A DNA stretch of 64,000 bases from Treponema parvum (GCF_017893945.1 NZ_CP054257.1:1426001-1490000), one strand, 5' to 3'. Numbered from the stretch's first letter, positions 44,886 to 53,616 are shown. A program made the numbers and translations. Notes: generated by a model not told the origin, from the sequence alone.

Positions 44886-45671
44886 ATGAAAGTTCAATTA
44901 CTTATAATAGACACACAGTTTGATTTTTGCGATCCTGAAGGCGCATTATACGTACCCGGAGCGGAAAAGGACTGCCGTTGCCTTGCCGATTTTATAGACA
45001 AAAACGGCAGAGCCTTGGATAAAATTCATGTGACCATGGACGCGCATCTTCCGTATCACATAGCGCATCCGCTTTTTTGGAAAACAAGGGACGGTAAACA
45101 TCCCGATCCTTTTACGGTCATCACGTCGGAAGATATTGCAAACAAGAAATTCTTACCGGCCGAAACGGCATACGCCGAATACGCGTCATACTATGTTTCG
45201 GAACTGGAAAGAAAAGGCAAGTATAAACTCTGTATATGGCCGCCGCACTGTCTCATAGGTTCTATAGGACAGACGTTGGAAAAAAATGTCTTTTACGCGC
45301 TAAAGAGATGGCAGGAAGACAACATAGGAAAAACGGTCGATTATGTTGCAAAGGCCACGTCTCCCTTCACCGAACAATACAGCGCGATTCAGGCGGAAAT
45401 TCCGATAAAAAACGATCCGTCGACCGGGCCGAATAAAAAACTGATAGAAGATCTGGGATCCGCAGACCGGATTATTGTTGCAGGAGAAGCGCTTTCTCAC
45501 TGCGTGGCAAACACCGTCCGCGATCTTTTAAAATACATAGAACCGTCCCGGTTTACGCTTTTGACGGATTGCTCTTCAAGCGTCGGCGGTTTTGAAGACG
45601 AAGGCGGCGCCTTTGTCGAAGAAATAAAAAAATCCGGCGCAGAGACGGCGACATCGGACATACGTTTGTAG
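44886..45671 (+). CDS. Isochorismatase-family hydrolase, nicotinamidase-like
   Basis: 261 residues, longer than the 180-220 aa norm for nicotinamidases, with the insertion mainly before the catalytic block. Asp9 in LLIIDTQFDF, the metal-site stretch TMDAHLPYHIAHP near 50-62, and nucleophile Cys206 in GEALSHCVANTV. Similar to PncA-type enzymes that convert nicotinamide to nicotinate for NAD salvage, but other amides are possible. I give no gene symbol because of the size difference. Confidence 0.75.
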   Translation: MKVQLLIIDTQFDFCDPEGALYVPGAEKDCRCLADFIDKNGRALDKIHVTMDAHLPYHIAHPLFWKTRDGKHPDPFTVITSEDIANKKFLPAETAYAEYASYYVSELERKGKYKLCIWPPHCLIGSIGQTLEKNVFYALKRWQEDNIGKTVDYVAKATSPFTEQYSAIQAEIPIKNDPSTGPNKKLIEDLGSADRIIVAGEALSHCVANTVRDLLKYIEPSRFTLLTDCSSSVGGFEDEGGAFVEEIKKSGAETATSDIRL

Positions 45672-45680
45672 CAGCGCGCG

Positions 45681-45715
45681 CGATCATGCAACAGAGGGCG
45701 ATAATACGATCATGC
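45681..45715. repeat. Short direct repeat between convergent genes
   Basis: CGATCATGC at 45681-45689 and 45707-45715, 26 nt apart, in the gap between the isochorismatase and FemAB-like genes. Confidence 0.45.
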
Positions 45716-45718
45716 GAT

Positions 45719-47047
45719 TCACCGTCGCACGAAAATTTTCTTTATTTTTTTATGATAAAACGATCTGAGCGCTTCCAAAAAAACGTACGGAAAATACAAA
45801 AAACTTAACGGCACGTCCATCGAACCGGGTCTGTGTATTATTTTTCCGCCGAAGCCGGTCTTAAATCTGTAAAGCCCGTGCATGGGGTGACGTTCGTCGT
45901 CGGACGGCGGCATGCCGTAAAGATCGTAAAAAGCACTGCCGTACTTTTTTGCGTCGTTTATAGCCCTCCATTGTAAAAGATAAGAGGGCATAAAATTTCT
46001 TTTTTTATTACCGGAAGCGCCGTATAAATAAACCGCCTCTCTTTTACAGAAAAGCACGATTATCGCCGCAAGAGGTTCGCCCGCACCGTATTTGCCGTTC
46101 TCTCCTAATCTGGCATCGACGCAGTTACAACCGCCCGGAGAACGGCCGTCTTCACGGCTTTCACGGTCGGCGACGCAGTTACCCTCGCCGTCGTCCACAC
46201 TCGCTATATAAAGGCGAACGTCGGGCGCATTCGATTCGGACGCTGAAAGCGACAATAGATCTTTGTAATAAGACTTTAAATGAATTTCAATGCCGTCGCG
46301 CGACGCAGTAGTTTTATAAAGGTCGTAAAAAATATCCAAGGCCTCGTCGAAATCCGCGTCTTTTGCGGAAAAAACTTTTACTCTTACGCCTTTTTTTTCC
46401 GCAAGGCGAATATTGTAACGCCACTTGGAATGCATTTCGGAAAGGATGCTTTCGACGGATTTTGAAAGGTCAAGTATAACGGTGTCGGGCGGCTGAACGT
46501 CTATTCTTGATTTTTTCAGTTTAAGGCGTTCGGCAAAAGCAAGATTCTTTAATGACCTAACATAAAGATCTCTGTCGCCTATCGCATAAAAGTCTACAGG
46601 AATATCGTAGCGTACGCACAGAGTATTTTTGGGCAAATACCGTTTTAAGGCTAAAACAAGTTCTACTAAAAAATAAGCATATCCGACCGTTTTATTTGCG
46701 TCCGCCGATGACAATGAAGATGATGACGATAGGTCAATATTTTGCGTAAATTCGGGAATCTCAGGCGCAAGGGGTATATAAACGAGCGTAAAGTGTAAAA
46801 ATAAAAACCTGAATTCCCTAAAAAGCAGTGAAACCCTGCATCCAACTTCCCTTGCGTTTGTGCTTTTTTCGGGGGGCATGCCGTTTGACGCCGCGCCGTT
46901 TACCGTCGCAGTCACCGCAAGTTTCTTGTTTTTCCACCCGTGCCGGCTTTTAAAACGCGCCCAAAACGGCGATTGCAAAAAACGGAGATTCAAACAGTCG
47001 CTTGTATCCTCGTTTTCATTTATTTCATTTATCGTAAACGAGTACAC
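45719..47047 (-). CDS. FemAB-like peptidoglycan bridge aminoacyltransferase
   Basis: 442 residues from a GTG start 3 nt after metG, with GGAG in the metG tail as ribosome site. GNAT-fold FemABX motifs: LQSPFWARFKSRHGWK near 24-39, SEMHSKWRYNIRLAEKKGV near 203-221, and the C-terminal PSYLLQWRAINDAKKYGSAFYDL near 354-376. FemX-type enzymes add amino acids from aminoacyl-tRNA to lipid II. Low-complexity inserts occur at 51-70 and 286-322 (with an 18-codon internal echo NCVADRE/NCVDARL). Treponemal wall contains ornithine and glycine, so glycine addition to ornithine is a reasonable hypothesis. Confidence 0.8.
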   Translation of the reverse strand: MYSFTINEINENEDTSDCLNLRFLQSPFWARFKSRHGWKNKKLAVTATVNGAASNGMPPEKSTNAREVGCRVSLLFREFRFLFLHFTLVYIPLAPEIPEFTQNIDLSSSSSLSSADANKTVGYAYFLVELVLALKRYLPKNTLCVRYDIPVDFYAIGDRDLYVRSLKNLAFAERLKLKKSRIDVQPPDTVILDLSKSVESILSEMHSKWRYNIRLAEKKGVRVKVFSAKDADFDEALDIFYDLYKTTASRDGIEIHLKSYYKDLLSLSASESNAPDVRLYIASVDDGEGNCVADRESREDGRSPGGCNCVDARLGENGKYGAGEPLAAIIVLFCKREAVYLYGASGNKKRNFMPSYLLQWRAINDAKKYGSAFYDLYGMPPSDDERHPMHGLYRFKTGFGGKIIHRPGSMDVPLSFLYFPYVFLEALRSFYHKKIKKIFVRR

Positions 47048-47049
47048 GC

Positions 47050-49503
47050 CTAGTGCACTCCGCCGTTACAGGTCGCCTGCGTCAAAATCGGCTTGCCGTC
47101 CGCAAGGAGTTTTACGCCGTTTATTCCGACTGCATGGTCCTCTACGTTTATTTCAATTTTAAAGAATTCGGCGGCGTCGATCTGTTCAGGTTTTACAAAA
47201 TCAGGATCGGCTCCTTCAAGTATTACGGACGTTCCGGGTTTAGCCCACGGAGCGGTTACGAGTTCTACGGCTTCTTTACCGTCGGGAGTTTTGTAATCCG
47301 CCGCAAGGAGCATTCCTCGGCTTTCAACCCCGCGCATTTTACGCGGTTTAAGATTATCCACAAGGATTATATGCTGACCGAGAATCTGATCGGGTTTAAG
47401 ATAAGGAACCAGTCCGCTTTGAATTACGCGGTCGTTTCCGCTTCCGTCATCCAAATGTTCAATATACAATTTGTCGGAATCGGGATTGGGCTCTACGGAA
47501 ATAACTTTTGCAACTTTTAACGAAATATTTTTGTTAAAATGCGAGGGCTGATCTTTCGCGGGTAAAACTTCATCGTCCTTTTGAACCGGCGCCTTCGCTT
47601 GAGTTTTTGACTGCTGAGTGGCGTTAGGGTTCTGAACGTCTTTTCTTACGCCGGAATAGCGTTCGCGGTAAGAATCTACAGCCTTATTGTCAAGAGGAGA
47701 AAAATAAACTTCCGTCGCAAAAACATTATTTAAGCCCGAAGTCTTTCCCAGATCCGTCCACGACAACAGATCGTCGTTCGATAAGGCGCCATTGTCGCAG
47801 CCTTCCTTTAAGTCTCCGCCGCAGTGTGCCCGGCCGCCGCAGCGCAAGGCCGTTCCGCCCGACTGAGAAGCCGACTCAGGGCGCACGCCGGATCCGCTAA
47901 AGTTCACATCGCCTGACATCGTCCGGTCGTATATCCGCTTACCCAAAAATGAAGCAACTTTTTGGGCGTACTGAGGCAAATACGGGTGCAGCATTATGAT
48001 CAGATCTTTAATCACATAACAAAGATTATGAATAAGCTTGGCGGCTTTTTCGGGATCGCTGTTGCGGGTTTTCCACGGTTCTCCGGCCTGAAAAGCCTTG
48101 TTTGCAATATCGCTTATGGCAAATATTTCATGGAAAGCGTCTTTTAATTCCGCCCATTCCAAAAGCTCGGTTATTTTATTTTCTTTTTCTCTTACCGAAG
48201 TCCACAGATCTTCGTCGACAGGAGCGTCGGGAATTTTTCCTTCGTAATACTTGTTTACAAACAGCAAAGTACGGTTTACAAGGTTTCCCAAATTACCTAT
48301 CAGTTCGCCGTTGTATTTTTCCTGAAAATCTTTCCACGTAAACTGAGTGTCGGCTTTTTCGGGTCTATTGTAAAAGATATAAAAACGCCACGCGTCCGCC
48401 GGAATTCCCGACTCTTCGGCATCGCTTCCGAAAACCCCTATGCCCTTCGATTTGCTGAATTTTCCGCTTTCATAGTTTAAGTATTCGGTAGAACTCATGT
48501 GATAAAGTTTTGTCCACGAGCGGCCGCTGCCTATGAGGCTTGACGGAAAGATAACCGTATGAAACGGAATATTGTCTTTTCCTATGAACTGAAACAAGTC
48601 TACGCTCGACTTTTCTTCGGCATCTTCAGATTCTTCGGGAAGCCACCACGATTTCCAGTCAAAACTTTTTTTACCTTCGCTTTTAAGACAGTCGGCAAGA
48701 GATTTTGTGATAGATATATAGCCTATCGGAGCGTCGAACCAAACATAAAAAACCTTGCTTTCAAATCCTTTTTTAGGAACGGGGATGCCCCATTTCAGAT
48801 CACGGGTAATAGCTCTTTCTTTTAGTCCGTCGCGAAGCCACGCCCTCGTCATCTGTACGGCGTTTGAAGCCCAAGAACCTTTAACGGCGGCTTCTTCCAT
48901 CCATTTTTGATATTTAGGCTGAATTTTTGGGAGATCTATGTACAGGTGCTTGGTTTCGCGGATTTCAGGAGCGGAAGCGCACGTAGAACATTTGGGAGCT
49001 TTCAAATCCGAAGGATCGAGCAGGCTTCCGCAGTGCTCGCACTGGTCTCCTCTTGCGTCTTCGTATCCGCACTTAGGACAGGTTCCCCTGACGTACCTGT
49101 CGGCCAAAAAACGGTTGCACTTGGGGCAATAAAGCTGCTTTGAAACGTGTTCCGTTATGTAACCGTTTTTATCAAGATCTTTAAAAATCGATTGAGTTAT
49201 TTCCGTCTGCTGCGGGGTTGAAGTGCGCCCGAAGTGATCGAAGGCAATTCCGAACCAGCTGTAGATATCCTTGTGTATAGCGTGATAATAGTCGCACAGT
49301 TGTTGAGGCGATTTTTTTTCTTCAAGAGCACGAGTCTCAGTCGCCGTACCGTATTCGTCTGTGCCGCATACGTAAAGAGTTTTATATCCTCTGCTGCGGC
49401 AAAACCGCGCAAAAACATCTGCCGAAAGCACTTGGATCAAGTTGCCCAGATGAGGAACATTGTTCACGTACGGCAAGGCGGAAGTGATTAATCGTTTATT
49501 CAT
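47050..49503 (-). CDS. metG: Methionyl-tRNA synthetase with C-terminal tRNA-binding domain
   Basis: 817 residues. The class I motif appears as PHLGN (17-21), and KFSKS is at 348-352. The zinc knuckle region carries Cys126/129/142/145 and a second quartet at 155/158/172/175, the two-knuckle form. The C-terminal EMAP/Trbp111-type domain (about 700-817) has VKVISVEPNPDSDKLYIE-like strands. About 50 residues at 528-578 (Gly/Ala/Cys/Asp-rich) between the anticodon-binding domain and the linker look inserted. The long linker before the C-terminal domain has QSKTQAKAPVQKDDE. The promoter places the mRNA start at or next to the ATG. Confidence 0.95.
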   Translation of the reverse strand: MNKRLITSALPYVNNVPHLGNLIQVLSADVFARFCRSRGYKTLYVCGTDEYGTATETRALEEKKSPQQLCDYYHAIHKDIYSWFGIAFDHFGRTSTPQQTEITQSIFKDLDKNGYITEHVSKQLYCPKCNRFLADRYVRGTCPKCGYEDARGDQCEHCGSLLDPSDLKAPKCSTCASAPEIRETKHLYIDLPKIQPKYQKWMEEAAVKGSWASNAVQMTRAWLRDGLKERAITRDLKWGIPVPKKGFESKVFYVWFDAPIGYISITKSLADCLKSEGKKSFDWKSWWLPEESEDAEEKSSVDLFQFIGKDNIPFHTVIFPSSLIGSGRSWTKLYHMSSTEYLNYESGKFSKSKGIGVFGSDAEESGIPADAWRFYIFYNRPEKADTQFTWKDFQEKYNGELIGNLGNLVNRTLLFVNKYYEGKIPDAPVDEDLWTSVREKENKITELLEWAELKDAFHEIFAISDIANKAFQAGEPWKTRNSDPEKAAKLIHNLCYVIKDLIIMLHPYLPQYAQKVASFLGKRIYDRTMSGDVNFSGSGVRPESASQSGGTALRCGGRAHCGGDLKEGCDNGALSNDDLLSWTDLGKTSGLNNVFATEVYFSPLDNKAVDSYRERYSGVRKDVQNPNATQQSKTQAKAPVQKDDEVLPAKDQPSHFNKNISLKVAKVISVEPNPDSDKLYIEHLDDGSGNDRVIQSGLVPYLKPDQILGQHIILVDNLKPRKMRGVESRGMLLAADYKTPDGKEAVELVTAPWAKPGTSVILEGADPDFVKPEQIDAAEFFKIEINVEDHAVGINGVKLLADGKPILTQATCNGGVH

Positions 49504-49511
49504 ATTTTATG

Positions 49512-49540
49512 ATTATAAATTTTATGCATTGCTTGGTCAA
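49512..49540 (-). promoter_or_regulatory. Promoter for metG, leaderless arrangement
   Basis: Minus strand: TTGACC (49535-49540), 17-nt spacer, perfect TATAAT (49512-49517), then CATAAAAT and the ATG. The ATG is 8 nt after the -10 box; no Shine-Dalgarno is possible. Confidence 0.8.
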
Positions 49541-49757
49541 TGAACGCAAGGCGGCGTCAGGACAGCGGAAATCGCCGTTTGAGCGGGACAGGACATGCCG
49601 TTTGCGCAGGGAACTTTGCACTCGTTGCAAGTCAGCCGCGACTGCAGGTTATCCGCCAACGACGATGAGCCGCCCCGCTCCTATGTGCACCGTATTTGAA
49701 AAGATAAAAAGATTTTGAAGGAAAATAGTAATTTTTTACAGTGCAAATACGTCAGAT
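49541..49757. other. GC-rich spacer upstream of the GGDEF gene
   Basis: The stretch of about 150 bp from 49545 to 49690 is GC-rich, with no recognisable gene or RNA, and resembles the other degenerate spacer tracts. After it comes an AT-rich segment (49690-49757) that should contain the promoter of the GGDEF gene; I see no near-consensus pair. Confidence 0.35.
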
Positions 49758-50867
49758 ATGGAATATACTTCCTTCTTAATGATACTGAAAATTTCTTTAA
49801 TACATTTGGTACTTCAATGTAATATTCCGGGTATCATTATGGCCTTTTCGCTCATCGTATTTATGCTGACAGCCAGGACAATGCAATCCCGAACGCTCAT
49901 TAAATTTTTGCTTTTAACCTTGAGTGCCATCTTTCTTGTTTTTTCTGACATACTGGAATACACACTTAATTTATGTAAAAAGCCTACGGTTTGGGAATAT
50001 ATAGCCACGGCAACAGGATATTCAGTGCGCGTTGCAATTCCGCTCCTGCTCGCCACTATAATTTACGGAAAAAAGTCAAAAATTTTAAAGTTGATGTCCG
50101 TTCCGCTGTTTATAAATTCGTTTTTGGCATACATAAGCGTACACACGCACTGGATGTTTTATTATACCGATCAGAATATTTTTCACGGAGGGCCTTTAAA
50201 GCTTACGCCGTTCATAGTGGGTTTTTTCTACATAGTAGTGCTGCTGTATCTGTCGGTCAGACACCTTGTCTACAACATATGCGAATCGGTGATCAATTTT
50301 TCAGTGCTGGCCTGCAACGTTTTTTCATTGCTTTTGGAAGTGTTTTATGGATACAAATTCATACTTCCCGCAACGATAATCGTTTCCATTACGATATATT
50401 TTCTGCAGTATAACATAAACATGTATAAACAGGACGCTCTTACGGGACTTTTAAACAGGCGGTGTTTTTATTTGGCGCTGAACCGCATAAAAAATGAAAG
50501 AATCATAATAGTTTCCATGGACTTAAACGATCTGAAAAAAATAAACGACACGTACGGCCATGCGGCTGGAGACGTCGCCATAAAATTTACAGTCGACAGC
50601 ATGAGAAAGGCGTTCAGAAAATGCGGAATTTTATACAGAACCGGCGGCGACGAATTTATTCTGTTGTGTAAAAACAAGGACAAATATACGGTGGAAAAAG
50701 CGGTAGGAACGCTCCGCGCTCTTATGAAAGACTCAGGCTACAAAGTCGCATGCGGTCTTCAGGAATACCTTCCCGGTACGAATATCGAAGAAGCAATTTC
50801 TTTAGCCGACGCCGAAATGTATAAAAACAAGGCGTTGCTGAAAGCTCAGAGCAAAATTGACGCATAA
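49758..50867 (+). CDS. Membrane GGDEF-domain diguanylate cyclase
   Basis: 369 residues. About seven hydrophobic segments (12-40, 45-68, 84-105, 112-130, 145-165, 175-195, 200-222) resemble a 7TM sensor, followed by a GGDEF domain (about 232-362). The active loop GGDEF is intact at 296-300 (YRTGGDEFILL), and the metal/substrate Asp is in SMDLNDLKKINDTYGHAAGD. The RxxD inhibitory site upstream is absent, so product inhibition is not expected. It makes c-di-GMP, known to govern motility and other traits in spirochaetes. The ligand of the sensor is unknown. Confidence 0.88.
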   Translation: MEYTSFLMILKISLIHLVLQCNIPGIIMAFSLIVFMLTARTMQSRTLIKFLLLTLSAIFLVFSDILEYTLNLCKKPTVWEYIATATGYSVRVAIPLLLATIIYGKKSKILKLMSVPLFINSFLAYISVHTHWMFYYTDQNIFHGGPLKLTPFIVGFFYIVVLLYLSVRHLVYNICESVINFSVLACNVFSLLLEVFYGYKFILPATIIVSITIYFLQYNINMYKQDALTGLLNRRCFYLALNRIKNERIIIVSMDLNDLKKINDTYGHAAGDVAIKFTVDSMRKAFRKCGILYRTGGDEFILLCKNKDKYTVEKAVGTLRALMKDSGYKVACGLQEYLPGTNIEEAISLADAEMYKNKALLKAQSKIDA

Positions 50868-50969
50868 AAAGGGTCGGAAAATTTCTCGAAATTGAATGAT
50901 CTGATTGAATAATCCGATTGATCGCTCTGCGCTGATCGATCGCTTAAGATGGGACAGAGCCGCAAACTT

Positions 50970-51884
50970 TTACTCTACGTTGCGCGCCTGTTCGCGTATA
51001 TTTTCAAGAGCCTCTTTTGCTGAAACTACCATAGCGCTCACCTTTGCAAACTGGTTTTTACTTCCGATAGTGTTTATCTCCCTGTTTATCTCCTGGCATA
51101 TGAAGTCTATCCTTTTTCCGGGAAAGTCCTCGTTTTCTATCTCGTTGTGAAGCGATAAAAGATGACTGCAAAAACGCACTACTTCTTCGTTTATCGTATA
51201 CTTAACGATCATAGCCGCAACTTCAGCCATAATGCGCTGCTCGCTCAAGTCCGAAGCGCCGCTCTCCGCTCCCGCATAAGATCCCAAATCGGCCGGACTG
51301 CCGATAAGCTCTTTGAACTTCGAAGTGAGAAGATCTTTAAAATAAAGTTCCATTTTAGGCTGCCAGTCTTTAAAAAACGAAGCGGCCGAATCAAGTTTTT
51401 TAAGCTGTTCGGATAAATCTTTAAAAAGCTCGTTTCCTTCGCGTTTTTTATCGGCGGAAAACGCGTCCAAAGCTTGGGTAAAAACCGGCAAAATCAGATT
51501 CCAGTATTTTTCAACGTCGTATTTCTGATTCATGCTCAGGATTCCCGGCTGAGCCATCAGGGCGTCAAGGGGCACGTCTTTTTCATCTCTCCCTACGGCA
51601 CAGGCTATGTCCCGCATAGCGTTGTAATACGCCCTCGCCGTTTCAATATCGGCAAAAACAGTACCGTTCGAACTGAAATTTTTTATGCGGACGGATACGT
51701 CCACCTTGCCGCGCCGCACGGATCGTAAAACCTCAGAGCGGAAATGGCTTTCAAGGCTGCCGAGATAAGGCGGTAAATTTACGGACAGATCCAAAAATCT
51801 GGAATTGACCGAACGTATTTCAACACAGACGTTCACTTCGTTTGTGGAAAGCTCTTTGTACGCATAACCTGTCATACTTGTCAT
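50970..51884 (-). CDS. yicC: YicC family protein (RNase-associated)
   Basis: 304 residues, family size. N-terminal MTGYAYKE opening of YicC_N and C-terminal DUF1732 with IDFICQEINREINTIGSKN near 265-283. In E. coli YicC is involved in RNA turnover with PNPase, and the family has been reported as an endoribonuclease. It has AAGGGG before the ATG. A 61-nt gap separates it from murC downstream of that gene, so it could be read from the murC promoter. Confidence 0.9.
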   Translation of the reverse strand: MTSMTGYAYKELSTNEVNVCVEIRSVNSRFLDLSVNLPPYLGSLESHFRSEVLRSVRRGKVDVSVRIKNFSSNGTVFADIETARAYYNAMRDIACAVGRDEKDVPLDALMAQPGILSMNQKYDVEKYWNLILPVFTQALDAFSADKKREGNELFKDLSEQLKKLDSAASFFKDWQPKMELYFKDLLTSKFKELIGSPADLGSYAGAESGASDLSEQRIMAEVAAMIVKYTINEEVVRFCSHLLSLHNEIENEDFPGKRIDFICQEINREINTIGSKNQFAKVSAMVVSAKEALENIREQARNVE

Positions 51885-51945
51885 ATGATTCCCCTTAAAT
51901 TCCGCATGAGGGACGCAACCTCAAACATCGGATTTTCCGGCGTCG

Positions 51946-53568
51946 CTAATACTTAGGCGACACGCTGTCAGCGGCATCACAGCGCAGATCTTCAAGTAAT
52001 TTTTTTCCGATTTTCCAATTATCACCGGCTCCCATAGTAACAAAAAGATAACCTGAAGGATACTCTTTTCCCGGATCGGAGCGCAATTCCTCTAAAAGAA
52101 ACGGCTCCGCATCAAGAATTTCTCTAAAGTAGTATACTTTTTTATACTTTTTTGCAGTAAGCGTATACAAATCTATACCATCTAAGATAAAACCTTTACC
52201 GTTTTCGCGAACTGATGCGTAAATTTTATGCAAGACTATCTCGTCCGCGCTGTCGAACGACGAAGCGAAGTCGTCCAAAAGCGCCGCCGTCCTAGAATAC
52301 GTGTGCGACATAAAATCGACGATAATCTTCCGACCCTTATAGAATTCTCTGTAACCGGCGAGGGTCGTTTTAATCGCGGTGGGATGATGGCCGTAGTCGT
52401 CGATAAATATGACGGAATTGCCCGCCTTGTTTTTTACGCTTCCGACTATCTCGCTTCTGCGCCTGCCGCCTGTAAAGTTTGAAACACCCTTTGCTATTGA
52501 AAGAAAAAGATTTTCAGGCAGCGGGCGCGAAAAAAGCCCTGCATCTTTTAAAAGCTCACAACAAAGCGCAATAGCGGCAGAGGCGTTAAGAACCAAGTGC
52601 TTCCCAGGCACATACAATTTAAAATCCCCTATCCCCTCCACCGTAAAATTTCTGTACCCGTCGCCGAGATCTCCGAAAGAAAGCCTGTAGCCGCCTACGG
52701 CTTTTTCGCCGTAAGGAATAAATTCTATGTCAGGCCGGCGTTCTTTAGCAATCAAAGCGGCGGAAGCGGCGCCCTTGTCGTCCGCGCAATATATCAGTTG
52801 TCCGCCTGCAGGCAGTTTACATATAAAATCCACAAAAGCGTTTAAAATGTCTTCGTAAGTCGGGTAAAAATCCTGATGATCGCTTTCAACGCTGGTTAAA
52901 ATAATTTTTTTTGGTGAAAAATCCATAAAATGTCTTTGATATTCGCAGGTTTCGGCGACAAAATATTTTTTTCCGGCCTGAGAGACGTCCGGCGGGAAAC
53001 CGTTTGTCGTACCGCCCTCGGTGCCATCCGTGGAGGCAGCCGCTGCCGGCGAGCATTCCTTCGTCGAGCTCCTTGTCCGCTGGCTCGTAAACGTACACTT
53101 TCCTCCGAAAGAAGTTATTTCGGAGCCTGCAAGAACTTGAGACGCAAGCGGAAGCTGCATGAGTATCGTACCCACAAGACCTGTCGTAGTGGTTTTTCCG
53201 TGTACGCCGCATACGGCGCAGCCGTATGCGGTTTCCGATAGGCAGCCGAGCGCCTGTGAATAAAGCATTAGCGGCAATTTTCTTTTTACGGCTTCTTTAA
53301 GATCGGGATTTTTTAGCGGGTCGTAAGCGGAAGAATAGATCACAAAGCTGACGTCGTCCGTTATGTTTTTATCGGAAAAAGGAACAGGCTTTATGTGCAG
53401 CCGGTCTAAAATATCGTCGGTGTAAAAGCGTTCGCTTACGTCGCTTCCCGTAATGACGGCTCCCGATCCGTGAATTATTTCCGCCAAAGCGGTCATTCCT
53501 GTTCCTTTTATTCCCACAAAATGTATGTGAACCCCGTTCAGATCGGGAGGTAAATTTACTTTAGACAT
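51946..53568 (-). CDS. murC: UDP-N-acetylmuramate-L-alanine ligase with insert
   Basis: 540 residues, longer than the 460-490 norm. Rossmann opening VGIKGTGMTALAEI near 18-31, ATP loop GVHGKTTTTG at 121-130, DDYGHHPTAI near 388. It adds L-Ala to UDP-MurNAc. Residues 160-198 form a low-complexity Ser/Ala/Thr/Gly insert in the central domain (TKECSPAAAASTDGTEGG), just before the YFVAETCEY core. Divergent from addB with a 48-nt gap between start codons; a TATTAT box ends 6 nt before the ATG, so very little leader is possible. Confidence 0.92.
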   Translation of the reverse strand: MSKVNLPPDLNGVHIHFVGIKGTGMTALAEIIHGSGAVITGSDVSERFYTDDILDRLHIKPVPFSDKNITDDVSFVIYSSAYDPLKNPDLKEAVKRKLPLMLYSQALGCLSETAYGCAVCGVHGKTTTTGLVGTILMQLPLASQVLAGSEITSFGGKCTFTSQRTRSSTKECSPAAAASTDGTEGGTTNGFPPDVSQAGKKYFVAETCEYQRHFMDFSPKKIILTSVESDHQDFYPTYEDILNAFVDFICKLPAGGQLIYCADDKGAASAALIAKERRPDIEFIPYGEKAVGGYRLSFGDLGDGYRNFTVEGIGDFKLYVPGKHLVLNASAAIALCCELLKDAGLFSRPLPENLFLSIAKGVSNFTGGRRRSEIVGSVKNKAGNSVIFIDDYGHHPTAIKTTLAGYREFYKGRKIIVDFMSHTYSRTAALLDDFASSFDSADEIVLHKIYASVRENGKGFILDGIDLYTLTAKKYKKVYYFREILDAEPFLLEELRSDPGKEYPSGYLFVTMGAGDNWKIGKKLLEDLRCDAADSVSPKY

Positions 53569-53574
53569 AAAAGC

Positions 53575-53607
53575 ATAATACTCTATTGAATGTATTTGTG
53601 CTATACT
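53575..53607. promoter_or_regulatory. Back-to-back -10 boxes for murC (minus) and addB (plus)
   Basis: Minus-strand TATTAT at 53575-53580, 6 nt before the murC ATG. Plus-strand extended -10 TGCTATACT with TATACT at 53602-53607, 9 nt before the addB ATG at 53617. Neither has a good -35 or Shine-Dalgarno, and the two transcription starts must lie almost at the codons. Confidence 0.55.
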
Positions 53608-53616
53608 GATTTTTGT

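Noticed and set aside
46860..47162. Plus-strand open frame across the metG/FemAB junction
   Set aside because: Antisense shadow of two well-supported genes.
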